64,000 nucleotides of DNA from DAOUKH01 sp965207995 (GCA_965207995.1 OZ242299.1:1674001-1738000); one strand, 5' to 3'. Counted from the first letter of the stretch, positions 24,710-34,948 are shown. The notes: generated by a model not told the origin, from the sequence alone. Made by a program: numbers and translations.

Positions 24710-25459
24710 ATGTTGAAACGCGTCACCTTGATAAGCATTGCCGCTGCGGCGGCGCTGGTCGTCGCGGCGTGCTCCGGGGCGGAGCCCACGCCGACGCCGA
24801 CCCCGACTCCGCCGCCGCCCACGGCGACGCCGACACCAAAACCTCCGCCCACGCCGGGGCCGACGTACACGCCGGAGCCGACGTATACCCCCGTACCGAC
24901 GTACACGCCGGCGCCGACGTACACCCCGGTGCCGCCCACGCCGACCCCACCCATCGGGCCGGAGGTCGCGGCGTACGCCCAGGCGTGCGGGGCGATCACC
25001 GCCGTACAGGTCTTCAACCAGCTTGGAGACTTCGGCGGCGATCCGAGCGCTCTCGAGCAGCTCGGCCCGCTGACCTGGGGAGCTCTGGGAGACTTGGCTG
25101 CCGGAGGCGTGCAAGCCTTTGGCACCTTGGTCCCGCCGCCGGACCTTCCGGCGTACCACAATGCCCGGGTACGCCAACTGGAAGCCCTGCGCGCCGCGGC
25201 GGAGACGCGCCCCGCCGACGCCCTGTTCCTCGAAGACTTCCTGGCCCTCGTCGAGGGCATGTTCCCGCGGCTCCTCCAGATCGGCCTCGACGCGAGCAAG
25301 ACCGACGAGGAGAAGGAACTCTTGATCAATCAGTTGGTCCAGGAGGAGATGGGCGGGTTCTTCGGCCCGGACTTCGCGGCCGCGCTCCTCTTGGAGGTGG
25401 AAGCGAGAGCGGGGCTGTCCGAGGAGATCGTCGCCATCCTCGACCAGTACGGGTGTTAG
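24710..25459 (+). CDS. putative lipoprotein with PT repeats, paralogue 2
   Basis: 249 residues. The signal peptide ends LVVAAC with C21, exactly as in the gene upstream; a Pro/Thr stalk (TPTPTPTPPPPTAT, then PTYTPxP repeats) follows. The C-terminal domain aligns along its length with paralogue 1: YAQAC, PLTWGALGDLAAGGVQAF, PPPDLPAYHNAR, LDASKTDEEKE, FFGPDF and a terminal QYGC. The stalk repeats differ, so the stalk evolves faster than the domain. Probably co-transcribed with paralogue 1. It overlaps the convergent SagB-like gene by 4 bases. Confidence 0.85.
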   Translation: MLKRVTLISIAAAAALVVAACSGAEPTPTPTPTPPPPTATPTPKPPPTPGPTYTPEPTYTPVPTYTPAPTYTPVPPTPTPPIGPEVAAYAQACGAITAVQVFNQLGDFGGDPSALEQLGPLTWGALGDLAAGGVQAFGTLVPPPDLPAYHNARVRQLEALRAAAETRPADALFLEDFLALVEGMFPRLLQIGLDASKTDEEKELLINQLVQEEMGGFFGPDFAAALLLEVEARAGLSEEIVAILDQYGC

Positions 25460-27018
25460 GCCTGGCGCTTGGCCCGCTTTCCTAGGGCCACGAGGAACAT
25501 GACGCTCTTGCCCGCCGCGTGCGGCGAGAGGAAGTCGATGGTCTCGTCGTCGAAGAAGGTGAGGCCGGATGCGCCGAATCCCTGGGCGTACGCCGCTAGG
25601 TAGAGTCGGCCGCCCATGAGTCCGGCCTCGAGCTGAGCGGCGCGGTAGGCGCGGTCGCCGAACCGGTCGACGAGCCGTTCGAGGTCGACGGTGAAGAAGA
25701 CGTCCGCCGCGGCGTCCTTGGGCAGGGCCTGCTCGAGGCCGAGGAAACCGGCCTGATCGCGGAAGTCGCCCAACATCAGCGGCTCCAACGCTCGTTCCTC
25801 GCGGCGGTAGTGGTAGACCCCGGCCTCCAGCCCCTCGACGTCGTTGGCGATGACGTACATCTCGTTGACGGGCTTGGCCGCGTCGCCGAGGAAGTCGGCG
25901 GCGAGGGGTGCGTCCGCCGAGGCTAGGCAAACGGAAAGCTGCTCGAACGTAATCGGTTCGTGGGCGAAGACGCGGGGCGACCCGCGCCGCTGGATGATTT
26001 CCTCGATGATCCGGGGCTGCTCCCGGCCGCCGCCGGGCCTAGGGAACGACTTGAGAGGAATCGTTGGCCGTGACGGGGGCGGGTCTTGACGCTCCGGGGG
26101 GTCGCCCCGCCACGCGGCGGCGTCTTCGGGCGTCGCCAGCGAAGAGGCGGCGTGCAACTCGCGAATCTTGGGGTAGTCGACCATCGTGCGGGAGAGCGGC
26201 GCGGTCTTGAGGTCGAGCGCCGGCATCTCGCGCGTGGTCGCGGGCGGGACCGCGCCTTGGCCGACGGGTATTAGGGCCGCAGCCCCCTCCCACTGGGGGT
26301 CGAGTCCGAGCAGGGCTTCGATGGATTGGTCGGCGAACCCCATGACGATGCCGGCGCGCAGCTCCGACGCCGAGGCGACGGCGAGCAGGTTTGCAAGCAT
26401 GGTCCCGCTGTCCCAGCCCACGTGCCGGTAGGCGCGGGACTGGTATTTCCAGGAGTTGCGCCAGTAGGTGCTGGCGAGGACGAGAGTCGCGGGCGCATCG
26501 GCGACCCAGGGATGGTGACCGGACGCCTCGATCACGACGGCGCGGTAGTCGCCGGAGCGCAGCCGCCGGAGGGCGAAGTCGTGGACGCCGAAGTGGTAGA
26601 CGCCGGCTTCGAGTCCCTCGACGTCGCCGCAAACGAGGTAGACGTCGACGTGGTAGAGCGCGCCGGTGCAGGCGGCGGCGCGGAAGTAGAACTTGTGGTT
26701 GCCGTGGTCGTAGCTCTTGGTGATGCCGGCGGAGTAGTAGAAGAGCTTGGCGAGATCGGCGAGGTTGGGGGCACGGGCGGCTCCTGAAGCGCCGCCGGTG
26801 ATTGCGTCGAGGGCGGGGATGGTGGAGGGGTGGAGGCCACGGGGCAGCTCGATGGGGTCCAGGCCTTCATAGACCTTGAACGGCATAGGCTGGTTCGAGA
26901 AATCGAGGAAGTGCCGGTTCGTCCGGATGCTGATGGGGGAGTGCTTGGTGGCGGCGTGATAGTCGAGGGCCGTGTGACCGGCGCGGTCCGACGGGCCGTC
27001 ATCAGTAGGAGGGGGCAA
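25456..27018 (-). CDS. SagB/ThcOx-type oxidoreductase with two nitroreductase domains
   Basis: About 520 residues. The opening YHAATKHSPISIRTNRHFLD is the hallmark of SagB-type FMN dehydrogenases. The first nitroreductase domain spans about 60-255, and a second, related one about 290-515 begins IIQRRGSPRVF. Both contain a D/N-VEGLEAGVYHY-like strand, so the protein arose by internal duplication. SagB enzymes oxidise azolines to azoles in peptide antibiotics, but standalone double-domain forms of unknown role are common. I start at the TTG at 27018, GGGAG 10 bases upstream; the frame further upstream overlaps the FIST gene. No YcaO or precursor peptide is adjacent. Confidence 0.85.
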   Translation of the reverse strand: MPPPTDDGPSDRAGHTALDYHAATKHSPISIRTNRHFLDFSNQPMPFKVYEGLDPIELPRGLHPSTIPALDAITGGASGAARAPNLADLAKLFYYSAGITKSYDHGNHKFYFRAAACTGALYHVDVYLVCGDVEGLEAGVYHFGVHDFALRRLRSGDYRAVVIEASGHHPWVADAPATLVLASTYWRNSWKYQSRAYRHVGWDSGTMLANLLAVASASELRAGIVMGFADQSIEALLGLDPQWEGAAALIPVGQGAVPPATTREMPALDLKTAPLSRTMVDYPKIRELHAASSLATPEDAAAWRGDPPERQDPPPSRPTIPLKSFPRPGGGREQPRIIEEIIQRRGSPRVFAHEPITFEQLSVCLASADAPLAADFLGDAAKPVNEMYVIANDVEGLEAGVYHYRREERALEPLMLGDFRDQAGFLGLEQALPKDAAADVFFTVDLERLVDRFGDRAYRAAQLEAGLMGGRLYLAAYAQGFGASGLTFFDDETIDFLSPHAAGKSVMFLVALGKRAKRQA

Positions 27019-27040
27019 GAGGGTCGCGCTCCCGCCGCGT

Positions 27041-28228
<1,188 letters not shown>

Positions 28229-28306
28229 AGAGAACTGCCTCGGCCCGCCGACGAGCGGGACAAATGCATTATGAAACCACCTGAAGAGGGGCGCAACATC
28301 GCGGCC

Positions 28307-28729
28307 CTAGGCAAGCGCGACCGCGGCCTCGCCGGAGACGACCTCGGCGTCGCCTTGCTTGACGATGGAGACGGCGATGACCGCCTCGCCGCCGGCGTCA
28401 CGCGAGGAGACGGACGTCACGGCGCCGCGGACGGTGAGCTCGTCGCCGGCGAAGGCGGGGGCGTGGTTGCGGAGGGCGATCCGCTTCACCGCCGCCGGGT
28501 CGCCCGACCAGGCGGTAAGCATCCGGACGAGGTAGCCGGTCATCAGCGGGCCGGTGACGAGGACGTCGTCGTAGCCCTCGGAGCGCGCCCACTCCTTGTC
28601 GTAGTGGACGCGGTGCGGCGTCCAATAGGCAACGCCGAAGAGAAAGACGGAGACGTTGGTGGGGGTCACAGTGAGCGCCGGGAGCTCGTCGCCGACCTTG
28701 ACGGTATCGAGGGAGCGGAGCGCGGTCAC
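28307..28729 (-). CDS. MaoC-like hot-dog dehydratase
   Basis: 140 residues of the MaoC dehydratase family, hot-dog fold, probably hydrating enoyl-CoA or acting on related thioesters. The GTG start at 28729 overlaps the TGA of the upstream epimerase gene (GTGA). YWTPHRVHYDKEWARSEGYD matches the hydratase-2 loop with the active-site aspartate/histidine region, and VTGPLMTGYL is the typical central helix. Together with the acyl-CoA dehydrogenase and CoA transferases in the window it fits fatty or aromatic acid metabolism. Confidence 0.85.
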   Translation of the reverse strand: MTALRSLDTVKVGDELPALTVTPTNVSVFLFGVAYWTPHRVHYDKEWARSEGYDDVLVTGPLMTGYLVRMLTAWSGDPAAVKRIALRNHAPAFAGDELTVRGAVTSVSSRDAGGEAVIAVSIVKQGDAEVVSGEAAVALA

Positions 28730-29625
28730 GATCCGGCCTCGGCCTGAAGGGCTTGCGCGATGGTGGGGTAGTCGAAGGTGAAGCCGAGGGCTTCGAGCCG
28801 CTTGGGGAGGACCCGGGTGCCGGCGAGGATGGTCTCGACGGCCATTTGGCCAAAGGCGAGCCGGACGGCGCAGGCCGGCGCAGGGAGGAGGGTGGGACGC
28901 CGCAGCGCCCGCCCCAGGGCCTTGGTGAATTCGGCGTTGGTGACGGGGTTCGGGGCGACGGCGTTGAACGCGCCGTCGACGGCGGGGTTGTCGAGGGCGA
29001 AGCGGACGGACTTCACGGCATCGTCGAGGTGGACCCAGCTCAGCCACTGGCGGCCGCTTCCGATCGGCCCGCCAAGGCCGAGTCGGAAGAGGGGGATGAG
29101 CCGCGAGAGGGGATCGCTCCTTCGAGAGATCACGACGCCGAAGCGGGCACAGGCGACGCGGAGGCCCCTGGCCCTGGCGGGCTCGAGTGAGGCCTCCCAA
29201 TCGGCGGTCAGGTCGGCGAGGAAGCCTTCGCCCCTGCCGCTCTCTTCGTCGAGCACCGCGTCGCCGCGGTGGCCGTAGATGCCGAGAGCGGAGGCGGAGA
29301 CGAGGACGGGGGGCGGGCTGTCCATGGCGGCGACGGTCTCGGCGAGGAGCTTGCCGGAGTCGATGCGGGCGGCGCGCAGGGCTGCCTTCCGCGCTGCCGA
29401 CCAGCGCTTGGCGGCGATGCTGAGGCCGGAGAGATGGACGACGGCATCGACGCCCGCGAGCGCGGCGGGGTCGAGCTCGCCGTTGGCCGGGTCCCAGAAG
29501 GCCGCTCCATCGCCTACGGCTTGCCGGTCGCGGACGAGCCGCAGGACGCCGACGCCGGATTGGGCGAGCGACGTGGTGAGGGCGCCGCCGATGAGCCCGC
29601 TCGATCCGGTGACCGCTACTCTCAC
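28726..29625 (-). CDS. TIGR01777-family NAD(P)-dependent epimerase-like protein
   Basis: 299 residues, extended-SDR fold of the YfcH/TIGR01777 family. The cofactor loop GSSGLIG is at residues 7-13, VVHLSG near 63-68, and the family signatures ALGIYGHRGD, WLSWVHLDDAV and FNAVAPNPVTNAEF are present. The bacterial family is widespread but its substrate is not established. GTG start, 5 bases after the upstream SDR gene ends; translationally coupled to the MaoC gene. Confidence 0.9.
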   Translation of the reverse strand: MRVAVTGSSGLIGGALTTSLAQSGVGVLRLVRDRQAVGDGAAFWDPANGELDPAALAGVDAVVHLSGLSIAAKRWSAARKAALRAARIDSGKLLAETVAAMDSPPPVLVSASALGIYGHRGDAVLDEESGRGEGFLADLTADWEASLEPARARGLRVACARFGVVISRRSDPLSRLIPLFRLGLGGPIGSGRQWLSWVHLDDAVKSVRFALDNPAVDGAFNAVAPNPVTNAEFTKALGRALRRPTLLPAPACAVRLAFGQMAVETILAGTRVLPKRLEALGFTFDYPTIAQALQAEAGS

Positions 29626-29630
29626 GCCGG

Positions 29631-30428
29631 CTACCTGATGCGGTAGCCGCCGTCGACGTTGATCGACTGGGCGTGGATGTTGCGGGCGCGCTCGGAGCAG
29701 AGGAAGACTACGAGGTCGCCGATGTCCTCCGGGGTCTGGCCGCGGCCCATCGGCACCCTTGAGACGGCGCGGCTGTAAATCTCGGCGTCGCCGAGGTCTT
29801 CTGGGGTCTCGCCGCGGACGCGGCCGATGTCGTAGATGCCGCTCATCATGTCGGTCATGAGCAGGCCGGGGAGAATGGCGTTGACGTTGATGCCGTGCCG
29901 CCCCAGCTTCAGCGCGAGCCCTTGGGTGTAGTTGATGTCGGCGGCCTTGCTGACGCAGTAGTGGGTGAGGGTGGGGCTGCCCTGGATGCCGCCGATGGAG
30001 GCGATGTTGACGATCTTGCCGAAGCCGCGTTCGATCATGTGGTCGGCGACGGCCTCGGAACAGAAGACGCGGGACATCAGGTTCACACGCAGCACGGCCT
30101 CCCAGTCTTCATCGCTGGGCTGGGACCGGGTCTGCCAGCCTGGTGCGCCGACGACGCCGGCGTTGTTCACCAGGATGTCGATCTTGCCCAACTCGGCTTT
30201 GGCGGCGGCGATGAGTTGGTTGGCGCCGGCGCGGGCGCCCACGTCGGCCTCGACGGCCAAGGAGCGGCGTCCGAGGGCGCGGACCTCGGCGGCGACGGAC
30301 TCGGCGTTCGAGGGGTCGAGGTCGCCGATGACGACGTCGGCGCCTGCCTCCGCCAGCTTGAGGGCGATGCCGCGCCCGATGCCGCGTCCGGCGCCGGTGA
30401 CCGTCGCGTAGAGACCTTGCAACTCCAT
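29631..30428 (-). CDS. SDR-family oxidoreductase
   Basis: 265 residues, classical SDR with TGAGRGIG at 11-18, VNNAG at 87-91 and catalytic S144, Y157 and K161. Resembles 3-oxoacyl reductase and sugar-alcohol dehydrogenase branches; substrate unknown. AAGGAG lies 6 bases upstream of the ATG at 30428. The frame continues upstream into a dispersed repeat, which I exclude. First gene of a three-gene minus-strand unit with the TIGR01777 protein and MaoC. Confidence 0.9.
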   Translation of the reverse strand: MELQGLYATVTGAGRGIGRGIALKLAEAGADVVIGDLDPSNAESVAAEVRALGRRSLAVEADVGARAGANQLIAAAKAELGKIDILVNNAGVVGAPGWQTRSQPSDEDWEAVLRVNLMSRVFCSEAVADHMIERGFGKIVNIASIGGIQGSPTLTHYCVSKAADINYTQGLALKLGRHGINVNAILPGLLMTDMMSGIYDIGRVRGETPEDLGDAEIYSRAVSRVPMGRGQTPEDIGDLVVFLCSERARNIHAQSINVDGGYRIR

Positions 30429-30508
30429 TCGCAGCTCCTTCGGGATGGATGGCTCCATCGCCGAGTGGGTAGCGTAGCAGGGGTGGGGCGGGGCGTCATC
30501 TGTGTGTT

Positions 30509-30700
30509 GCGGGAGAAGAGACCGGAAGGGGCGCCCCTTGGGGCGCCTGCGCGCCTGACGGCGCGCGCCCTCTCTCAATCTCCCCCAGAGGGGGAGAGGC
30601 AAGACCACCCTGCTCCACCCGCTTTCCAACCATCGACGGGGAGTTGCGCAAAGGTCTCCGTGGGGAGAAGAGGTAAGGGCTCCCCCAGAGGGGGAGAGGA
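30509..30700. repeat. composite repeat block with a solo MITE end
   Basis: GGGGCGCCCCTTGGGGCGCC and a GCGCGCCTGACGGCGCGC hairpin lead into module B (about 30568-30601). After 41 bases comes the right-terminal sequence GTTGCGCAAAGGTCTCC (30643-30659), directly followed by GTGGGGAG and AAGAGG, then another CTCCCCCAGAGGGGGAGAGG. The left MITE end is absent. No gene in this space. Confidence 0.7.
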
Positions 30701-30711
30701 TTGGGTGTCGT

Positions 30712-32040
30712 TTAGCGGCTGGTGAAGCGCCAGGAGGCGATCTTGAGTGCGGGGACGCGGTTGACGGAGAAGAACTCGCGGACGAGCTTGGTGTCGGCGG
30801 CGATGGCGTCGACGCGGTTGAGGGCTTCGAGGTAGCTCTCGGTGAAGCGGAGGTCGCGCACGGGGCCGGCGACCTCGCCGTTTTCGATGAGGAAGCAGCC
30901 GTCGCGCGTCATGCCCGTCATGTGGACGGTGAGGGGATGCACCACGCGGGTGTACCAGAAACGGGTGATGAGGAGTCCGCGCCGGACGGAGGCGACGAGG
31001 TCGTCTCTGGAGGCGTCGCCGGGGGCGAGGAACATGTTCCGGGGCACCGGCCCCATCGAGTAGCGGGCGGGCAGGGCGTGGCCGGTCGGTTCGGCGCCGG
31101 CCTTGGCCGCGGTGTGGCGGTCGTGGACGGGGGAGACGGCGACGCCGCCCCGCACGAGGTCGACGCGCGTCGCGGGGGCGCCCTCGGCGTCGAAGGGGCG
31201 CGGGATGCCGGCGGGGTCGAGCGGATCGTCCCAGATGGAGACGTTGGGGCCCATGACGGCCTCGCCGAGCTTGCCGGACATGAAGCTGCGCCCCTCCTCG
31301 ACCGCCAAGCCGCCGAAGCCGACGTAGCCGAGGAAGTCGAGCATGTCGCTGACGGCGAACTCTCCGAGCACGACCTCGTAGTCGCCGGGAGGCAAGGACT
31401 TGGGGGCGCGGCCCGCGACGGCCTTCGCCGCGGCCTCGTTAGCGAGGACTTCGGCGTCGATGTCGCCGACCCGCGTGGAGAGCTGGCCGGCGTGCCCTGA
31501 GGCATCGTCGTCCATGAGGACGGCCATGAGATCGGCGCTGGTGCCGGAGTGGGAGACAAAGAGCCCCTCCGAGTTCGCTACGGCGGTGGCGTGCGTGCCG
31601 GTGCGGAAGGCGCCGGCGGCGGTGAGGCCCGCGTCCGCCGCCTTGCCGGTGATCGTCCGGACCTCGGCGGCGCGCTGCATGGGGCCGTACTCGGCGGTGT
31701 CGACGTCGTAGCCGCCCACCGGCGGCGGCTCGGCCGGTGGGGGCAGCGGGAGGTAGCGGTCGGAGTCGGGGAGGATCTGCGCGATCGCCCGGGCCTGTTC
31801 GGCGGCCTTCTCGACTCCGCCGTCGCTGAGGTCGTTGGTGGCGGCCTCACCCCAGCGCCTAGCCACGCCGACGCGCACCGAAAGGGCGGCGCTCCGTGCG
31901 CTCACGTTCTGGTGGACCTCGTTGTTGGCGAAGCGGGTCAGCGAGTCGTCGGTGAACCGAATCGAGACCTCGGCGGGAAGGCCGCCAACGGCGGCAAAGA
32001 CGCGGTCGGCGAGGCGCTTGGCGTCGGACTGCATGGTCAT
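30712..32040 (-). CDS. PmbA/TldE-like TldD-family protein
   Basis: 442 residues of the TldD/PmbA family. It has no HExxxH motif, so it resembles the non-metal TldE (PmbA) subunit that pairs with a zinc TldD subunit in a peptidase that trims peptides such as microcin B17 or RiPPs. Family landmarks are SIRFTDDSLTRFANNEVHQN at the N-terminus, YEVVLGEFAVSDMLDFLG mid-protein, and FWYTRVVHPLTVHMTGMTRDG near the end. No tldD lies next to it. No Shine-Dalgarno; AATAAT 9 bases before the ATG hints at a near-leaderless transcript. Confidence 0.85.
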   Translation of the reverse strand: MTMQSDAKRLADRVFAAVGGLPAEVSIRFTDDSLTRFANNEVHQNVSARSAALSVRVGVARRWGEAATNDLSDGGVEKAAEQARAIAQILPDSDRYLPLPPPAEPPPVGGYDVDTAEYGPMQRAAEVRTITGKAADAGLTAAGAFRTGTHATAVANSEGLFVSHSGTSADLMAVLMDDDASGHAGQLSTRVGDIDAEVLANEAAAKAVAGRAPKSLPPGDYEVVLGEFAVSDMLDFLGYVGFGGLAVEEGRSFMSGKLGEAVMGPNVSIWDDPLDPAGIPRPFDAEGAPATRVDLVRGGVAVSPVHDRHTAAKAGAEPTGHALPARYSMGPVPRNMFLAPGDASRDDLVASVRRGLLITRFWYTRVVHPLTVHMTGMTRDGCFLIENGEVAGPVRDLRFTESYLEALNRVDAIAADTKLVREFFSVNRVPALKIASWRFTSR

Positions 32041-32149
32041 GGCGCTTGGATTATTCCACCGTGCCCCGGTCTAGGAGAAGACCGGGATTCCGCTGAGCCG
32101 ATGCTCTGGCCATGAAGAGCCCTGCAGGAACACGGGCACTGAGCAGCAC

Positions 32150-32260
32150 CCTTCGGGCGCTTGCGCGCCGCGACGCGCGTACCCTCCCTCAGTCCCTCCC
32201 AAGGGGAGGGAGGTTTGATGGGCGCCCCCCAGGGGAGAGAGGCCGGAGGGAGGGGCCGAA
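32150..32260. repeat. dispersed repeat, module A variant
   Basis: CCCTCCCTCAGTCCCTCCCA, AGGGGAGGGAGGTTTGATG and a CCCCAGGGGAGAGAGGCCGG arm. This is a somewhat diverged copy of module A lying between the PmbA-like gene and the 66-residue gene. The remainder of 32041-32340 holds nothing else I recognise. Confidence 0.65.
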
Positions 32261-32340
32261 AAGATGCGCCACCCGCGAGGGGTGGCGCTGTGAGGATTGC
32301 TGGATGGCGGCGCCGGGGGCGCCGCCAAGTTCGGATGCGG

Positions 32341-32541
32341 TTAGCCCTTCTTCAGGAGCGGCAGACCGGTGCGTTCGTTTTCCACCACCACGTAACCTGA
32401 TGGCAGGGCGTCGATGGCGTTCGAGCCAGCAGTGCCGGCGAAGTAGAAGATCGTCTGCTGCTGCCCGCCCTTCAACGTGACGTCCTTGGAGTGGAGGTAG
32501 TAGGTCTTCCCTGATTTTTTGCTCACAGTGCTGTAGGCCAT
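32341..32541 (-). CDS. conserved 66-residue protein of unknown function
   Basis: 66 residues: a basic N-terminus (YSTVSKKSGKTYYLHSKDVT), a GGQQQTIFYFAG segment, then DALPSGYVVVENERTGLPLL and KKG. From memory this pattern recurs as a tiny stand-alone protein in many bacteria, annotated hypothetical; the alternating strand pattern suggests a small beta fold with a conserved N-x-R-T-G-L-P motif, possibly nucleic-acid or ribosome associated (speculation). GAGGGGGG lies just upstream of the ATG, and a 160-base leader separates it from the E2 gene. Confidence 0.8.
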   Translation of the reverse strand: MAYSTVSKKSGKTYYLHSKDVTLKGGQQQTIFYFAGTAGSNAIDALPSGYVVVENERTGLPLLKKG

Positions 32542-32701
32542 TTAGCCCCCCTCGTAGGCTTCATGAGTCTCCTAGGACTCAAGTTGACCGTAATCCTAGC
32601 ATACCCTGTCTATACCCGTAAATCGCGGATTTATGACGAGCAGTGCGGGGTGGAGGACCTTCTCATGCACCTGAAGGGGACTTCTGTTGCCGCCGGAGGC
32701 T

Positions 32702-33943
32702 TTAGACGATTAACGCCGCGGGGATTTCGAGCAGGCGGCGTACCTCGGCGAGGAATTCCGCGCCCTGCGCACCGTCGGCGACGCGGTGGTCGAGCGAAAG
32801 TGTGATGCGCATAAGGTCGGCAACCTGCACTTGGCCGTCGCGCACGACCGGCGATGGGGTCACCGCTCCGACGGCCAAGGCCGCCGCCTGCGGCGGGGTG
32901 ATGATGGCGGTGAACTCCTCGACGCCGTACATCCCCAGGTTGGTGACGTTGAACGTGGCGCCGGTGTACTCCTCGGCGGAGAGCTTGCCGGCGCGGGCGC
33001 GGGCCACCAGCGCCTTCGTCGCCTGAGCGATGGCGCGGAGCGTCAGGGTGTCGGTGTCCACGATGGCGGGCGCGACGAGGCCCGTTTCCAGGGCGATCGC
33101 CATGCCGACGTTCACCCGCTGTTTCACGTCGATGCCGGCATCGGTGTAGCTCGCGTTCATCAACGGATGTTTTACCAAGGCCATGGCGCACGCCTTCAGC
33201 ACCATGTCGTTGAAGCTGATCTTCTCGTCGGGGAGCGCGGCGTTGAGCTGTGCGCGGAGGCGTGCGGCGTCGGTCATGTCGACGGCGGCGGTGAGATAGA
33301 CGTGCGGGATGTTCTGTTTGCTGAAGGACATGCTCCGGGCAATGGCGTCGCGCATCTTGCTGAGGGCGACGACCTCGCCGCGTTTGGGCCCGGCGGCAGG
33401 GGCGGAGACGACCGGCGCGGCGGGGCCGGGCGCGACGGGAGCCGCCTCCGGCGCCTTGGCGGCTCCGGCGGCGAAATCGGTGACGTCCTTCTTGGTCACG
33501 CGGCCGTTGGGGCCGGTGCCCGGAACGGCGGCGATGTCGATGCCGAGCTTCTGCGCCTCGCGCTTGGCCAGGGGTGAGGCCTTCACCTCTCCCCGTGCGG
33601 CCGGGGCGGGAGCGGCTGCTGCCGGGGCCTCCGCCGGTGGGGGCGAAGCCGCGGGGGCTTTCGCCGGGGCCGTCTTTGGAGCCGCCCGCTTCTCGAGTTT
33701 CTCGTCGGCCCCGGCGATCACGGCGATGATCTCCCCCACGGGGACGGTGGTCCCTTCGCCGATCAAGGTCTGCCGAAGGACGCCGGAGTCGAAGGCTTCT
33801 ATTTCGACGACGGCCTTGTCGGTCTCGATTTCGGCGATGATGTCGCCCGAGGCGACCTCGTCGCCTTCCCGTTTGATCCACCGCACGAGGGTGCCTTCCT
33901 TCATGTCGAAACCCATTTGCGGCATGATGACGTCGGTGGCCAT
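32702..33943 (-). CDS. 2-oxoacid dehydrogenase complex E2, dihydrolipoamide acyltransferase
   Basis: 413 residues with one lipoyl domain (lipoylated K43 in IETDKAVVE), an Ala/Pro linker, a peripheral-subunit-binding domain (ASPLAKREAQKLGIDIAAV, GPNGRVTKKDV), a second flexible linker and the catalytic domain ending LSLDHRVADG, whose histidine is catalytic. It transfers the acyl group from lipoyl to CoA. E2 of a pyruvate, acetoin or branched-chain 2-oxoacid complex; sequence alone does not settle which. AGGAG lies 8 bases before the ATG. Last gene of the lipA-lpd-E1alpha-E1beta-E2 unit. Confidence 0.92.
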   Translation of the reverse strand: MATDVIMPQMGFDMKEGTLVRWIKREGDEVASGDIIAEIETDKAVVEIEAFDSGVLRQTLIGEGTTVPVGEIIAVIAGADEKLEKRAAPKTAPAKAPAASPPPAEAPAAAAPAPAARGEVKASPLAKREAQKLGIDIAAVPGTGPNGRVTKKDVTDFAAGAAKAPEAAPVAPGPAAPVVSAPAAGPKRGEVVALSKMRDAIARSMSFSKQNIPHVYLTAAVDMTDAARLRAQLNAALPDEKISFNDMVLKACAMALVKHPLMNASYTDAGIDVKQRVNVGMAIALETGLVAPAIVDTDTLTLRAIAQATKALVARARAGKLSAEEYTGATFNVTNLGMYGVEEFTAIITPPQAAALAVGAVTPSPVVRDGQVQVADLMRITLSLDHRVADGAQGAEFLAEVRRLLEIPAALIV

Positions 33944-33976
33944 GCTTACGGCTCCTAGCGCCTCTGTCGAGGCGTG

Positions 33977-34948
33977 CTACATGATTGAGTGGACGGCGTC
34001 CACGACGCGGCGGGCATCGGGAATCGCCGCCATTTCGAGCGTCTTGTTGTACGGCATCGGCACTTCTTCGCCGGCGACCCGCGCCACGGGGGCGTCGAGG
34101 GAGTCGAAGGCGTCGGCCATGATCGAGGCGGTGACTTCAGCGCCGAGGCCGCCGCTCTTCCAGCCTTCTTCGACGACGACGGCGCGGTTCGTCTTCATCA
34201 CGGAACCGGCGACGGTGGCGGTGTCCAGGGGGCGGAGGGAGCGGAGGTCGATGACCTCGGCGTCAATCCCCTCGGCCGCGAGCGTCTCGGCCGCTTCCAG
34301 CGCGATGGGGACCATGCGGAGGTAGGCGACGATGGTCACGTCGGCGCCGGGGCGCTTGACGTCGGCGGCGCCGAAAGGAACGGCGTACTCCTCCTTTGGC
34401 ACAGGGCCCTTAGCGCCGTAGAGGAGGGAATGTTCGACGAAGATGACGGGGTCGTTCTCCGCGAGGGCGGTCTTGAGCAAGCCGCGGGCGTCGTATGGGG
34501 TCGCGGGAGCGACGACCTTGAGCCCGGGGACGTTGGCGTACCAGTTCTCGAGGTTCTGGGAGTGCGTCGCCGCGAGCTGGGCGCCCCCGCCGCTGACCGT
34601 CCGGATGATGAGGGGGACGGAGAGCTGCCCGCCCGACATGTAACGGAGCTTGGCGGCCACGTTCACGATCTGGTCGGAGGCGAGCAGGCTGAAGTTGATG
34701 GTCATGAGCTCGACAATGGGGCGCATCCCGGCGAGCGCGGCGCCGATGCCCGCCCCGACGAGTACGGATTCGGCGATGGGCGAGTCCTTGACGCGGTCCT
34801 CGCCGAACTCGTGGACGAGGCCCTTGGTGACGCCGTAGGCGCCACCGTAGAAGCCGATGTCCTCGCCCATAAGGAAGACGCGCTCGTCGTTGATGAGCGC
34901 CTCGCGCAGCGTCTCCCGTATGGCGTCCCGGTAGGTTAGATCGGGCAA
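33977..34948 (-). CDS. 2-oxoacid dehydrogenase E1 component, beta subunit
   Basis: 323 residues, transketolase-like pyrimidine-binding domain and C-terminal domain of the alpha2beta2 E1. MGEDIGFYGGAYGVTKGL, DSPIAESVLVGAGIGAALAG (with the glutamate that activates ThDP) and the C-terminal VVVEEGWKSGGLGAEV are characteristic. Starts with TTG at 34948, a GGAGGAGG 11 bases upstream. Lies 30 bases downstream of E1alpha. Confidence 0.92.
   Translation of the reverse strand: MPDLTYRDAIRETLREALINDERVFLMGEDIGFYGGAYGVTKGLVHEFGEDRVKDSPIAESVLVGAGIGAALAGMRPIVELMTINFSLLASDQIVNVAAKLRYMSGGQLSVPLIIRTVSGGGAQLAATHSQNLENWYANVPGLKVVAPATPYDARGLLKTALAENDPVIFVEHSLLYGAKGPVPKEEYAVPFGAADVKRPGADVTIVAYLRMVPIALEAAETLAAEGIDAEVIDLRSLRPLDTATVAGSVMKTNRAVVVEEGWKSGGLGAEVTASIMADAFDSLDAPVARVAGEEVPMPYNKTLEMAAIPDARRVVDAVHSIM

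Noticed and set aside
28229..28306. Possible small gene or RNA between FIST and MaoC genes
   Set aside because: Only 78 bases, with no open frame, hairpin or promoter signal.
30712..32040. Zinc peptidase TldD
   Set aside because: No HExxxH motif is visible, so it fits the PmbA/TldE type rather than TldD.
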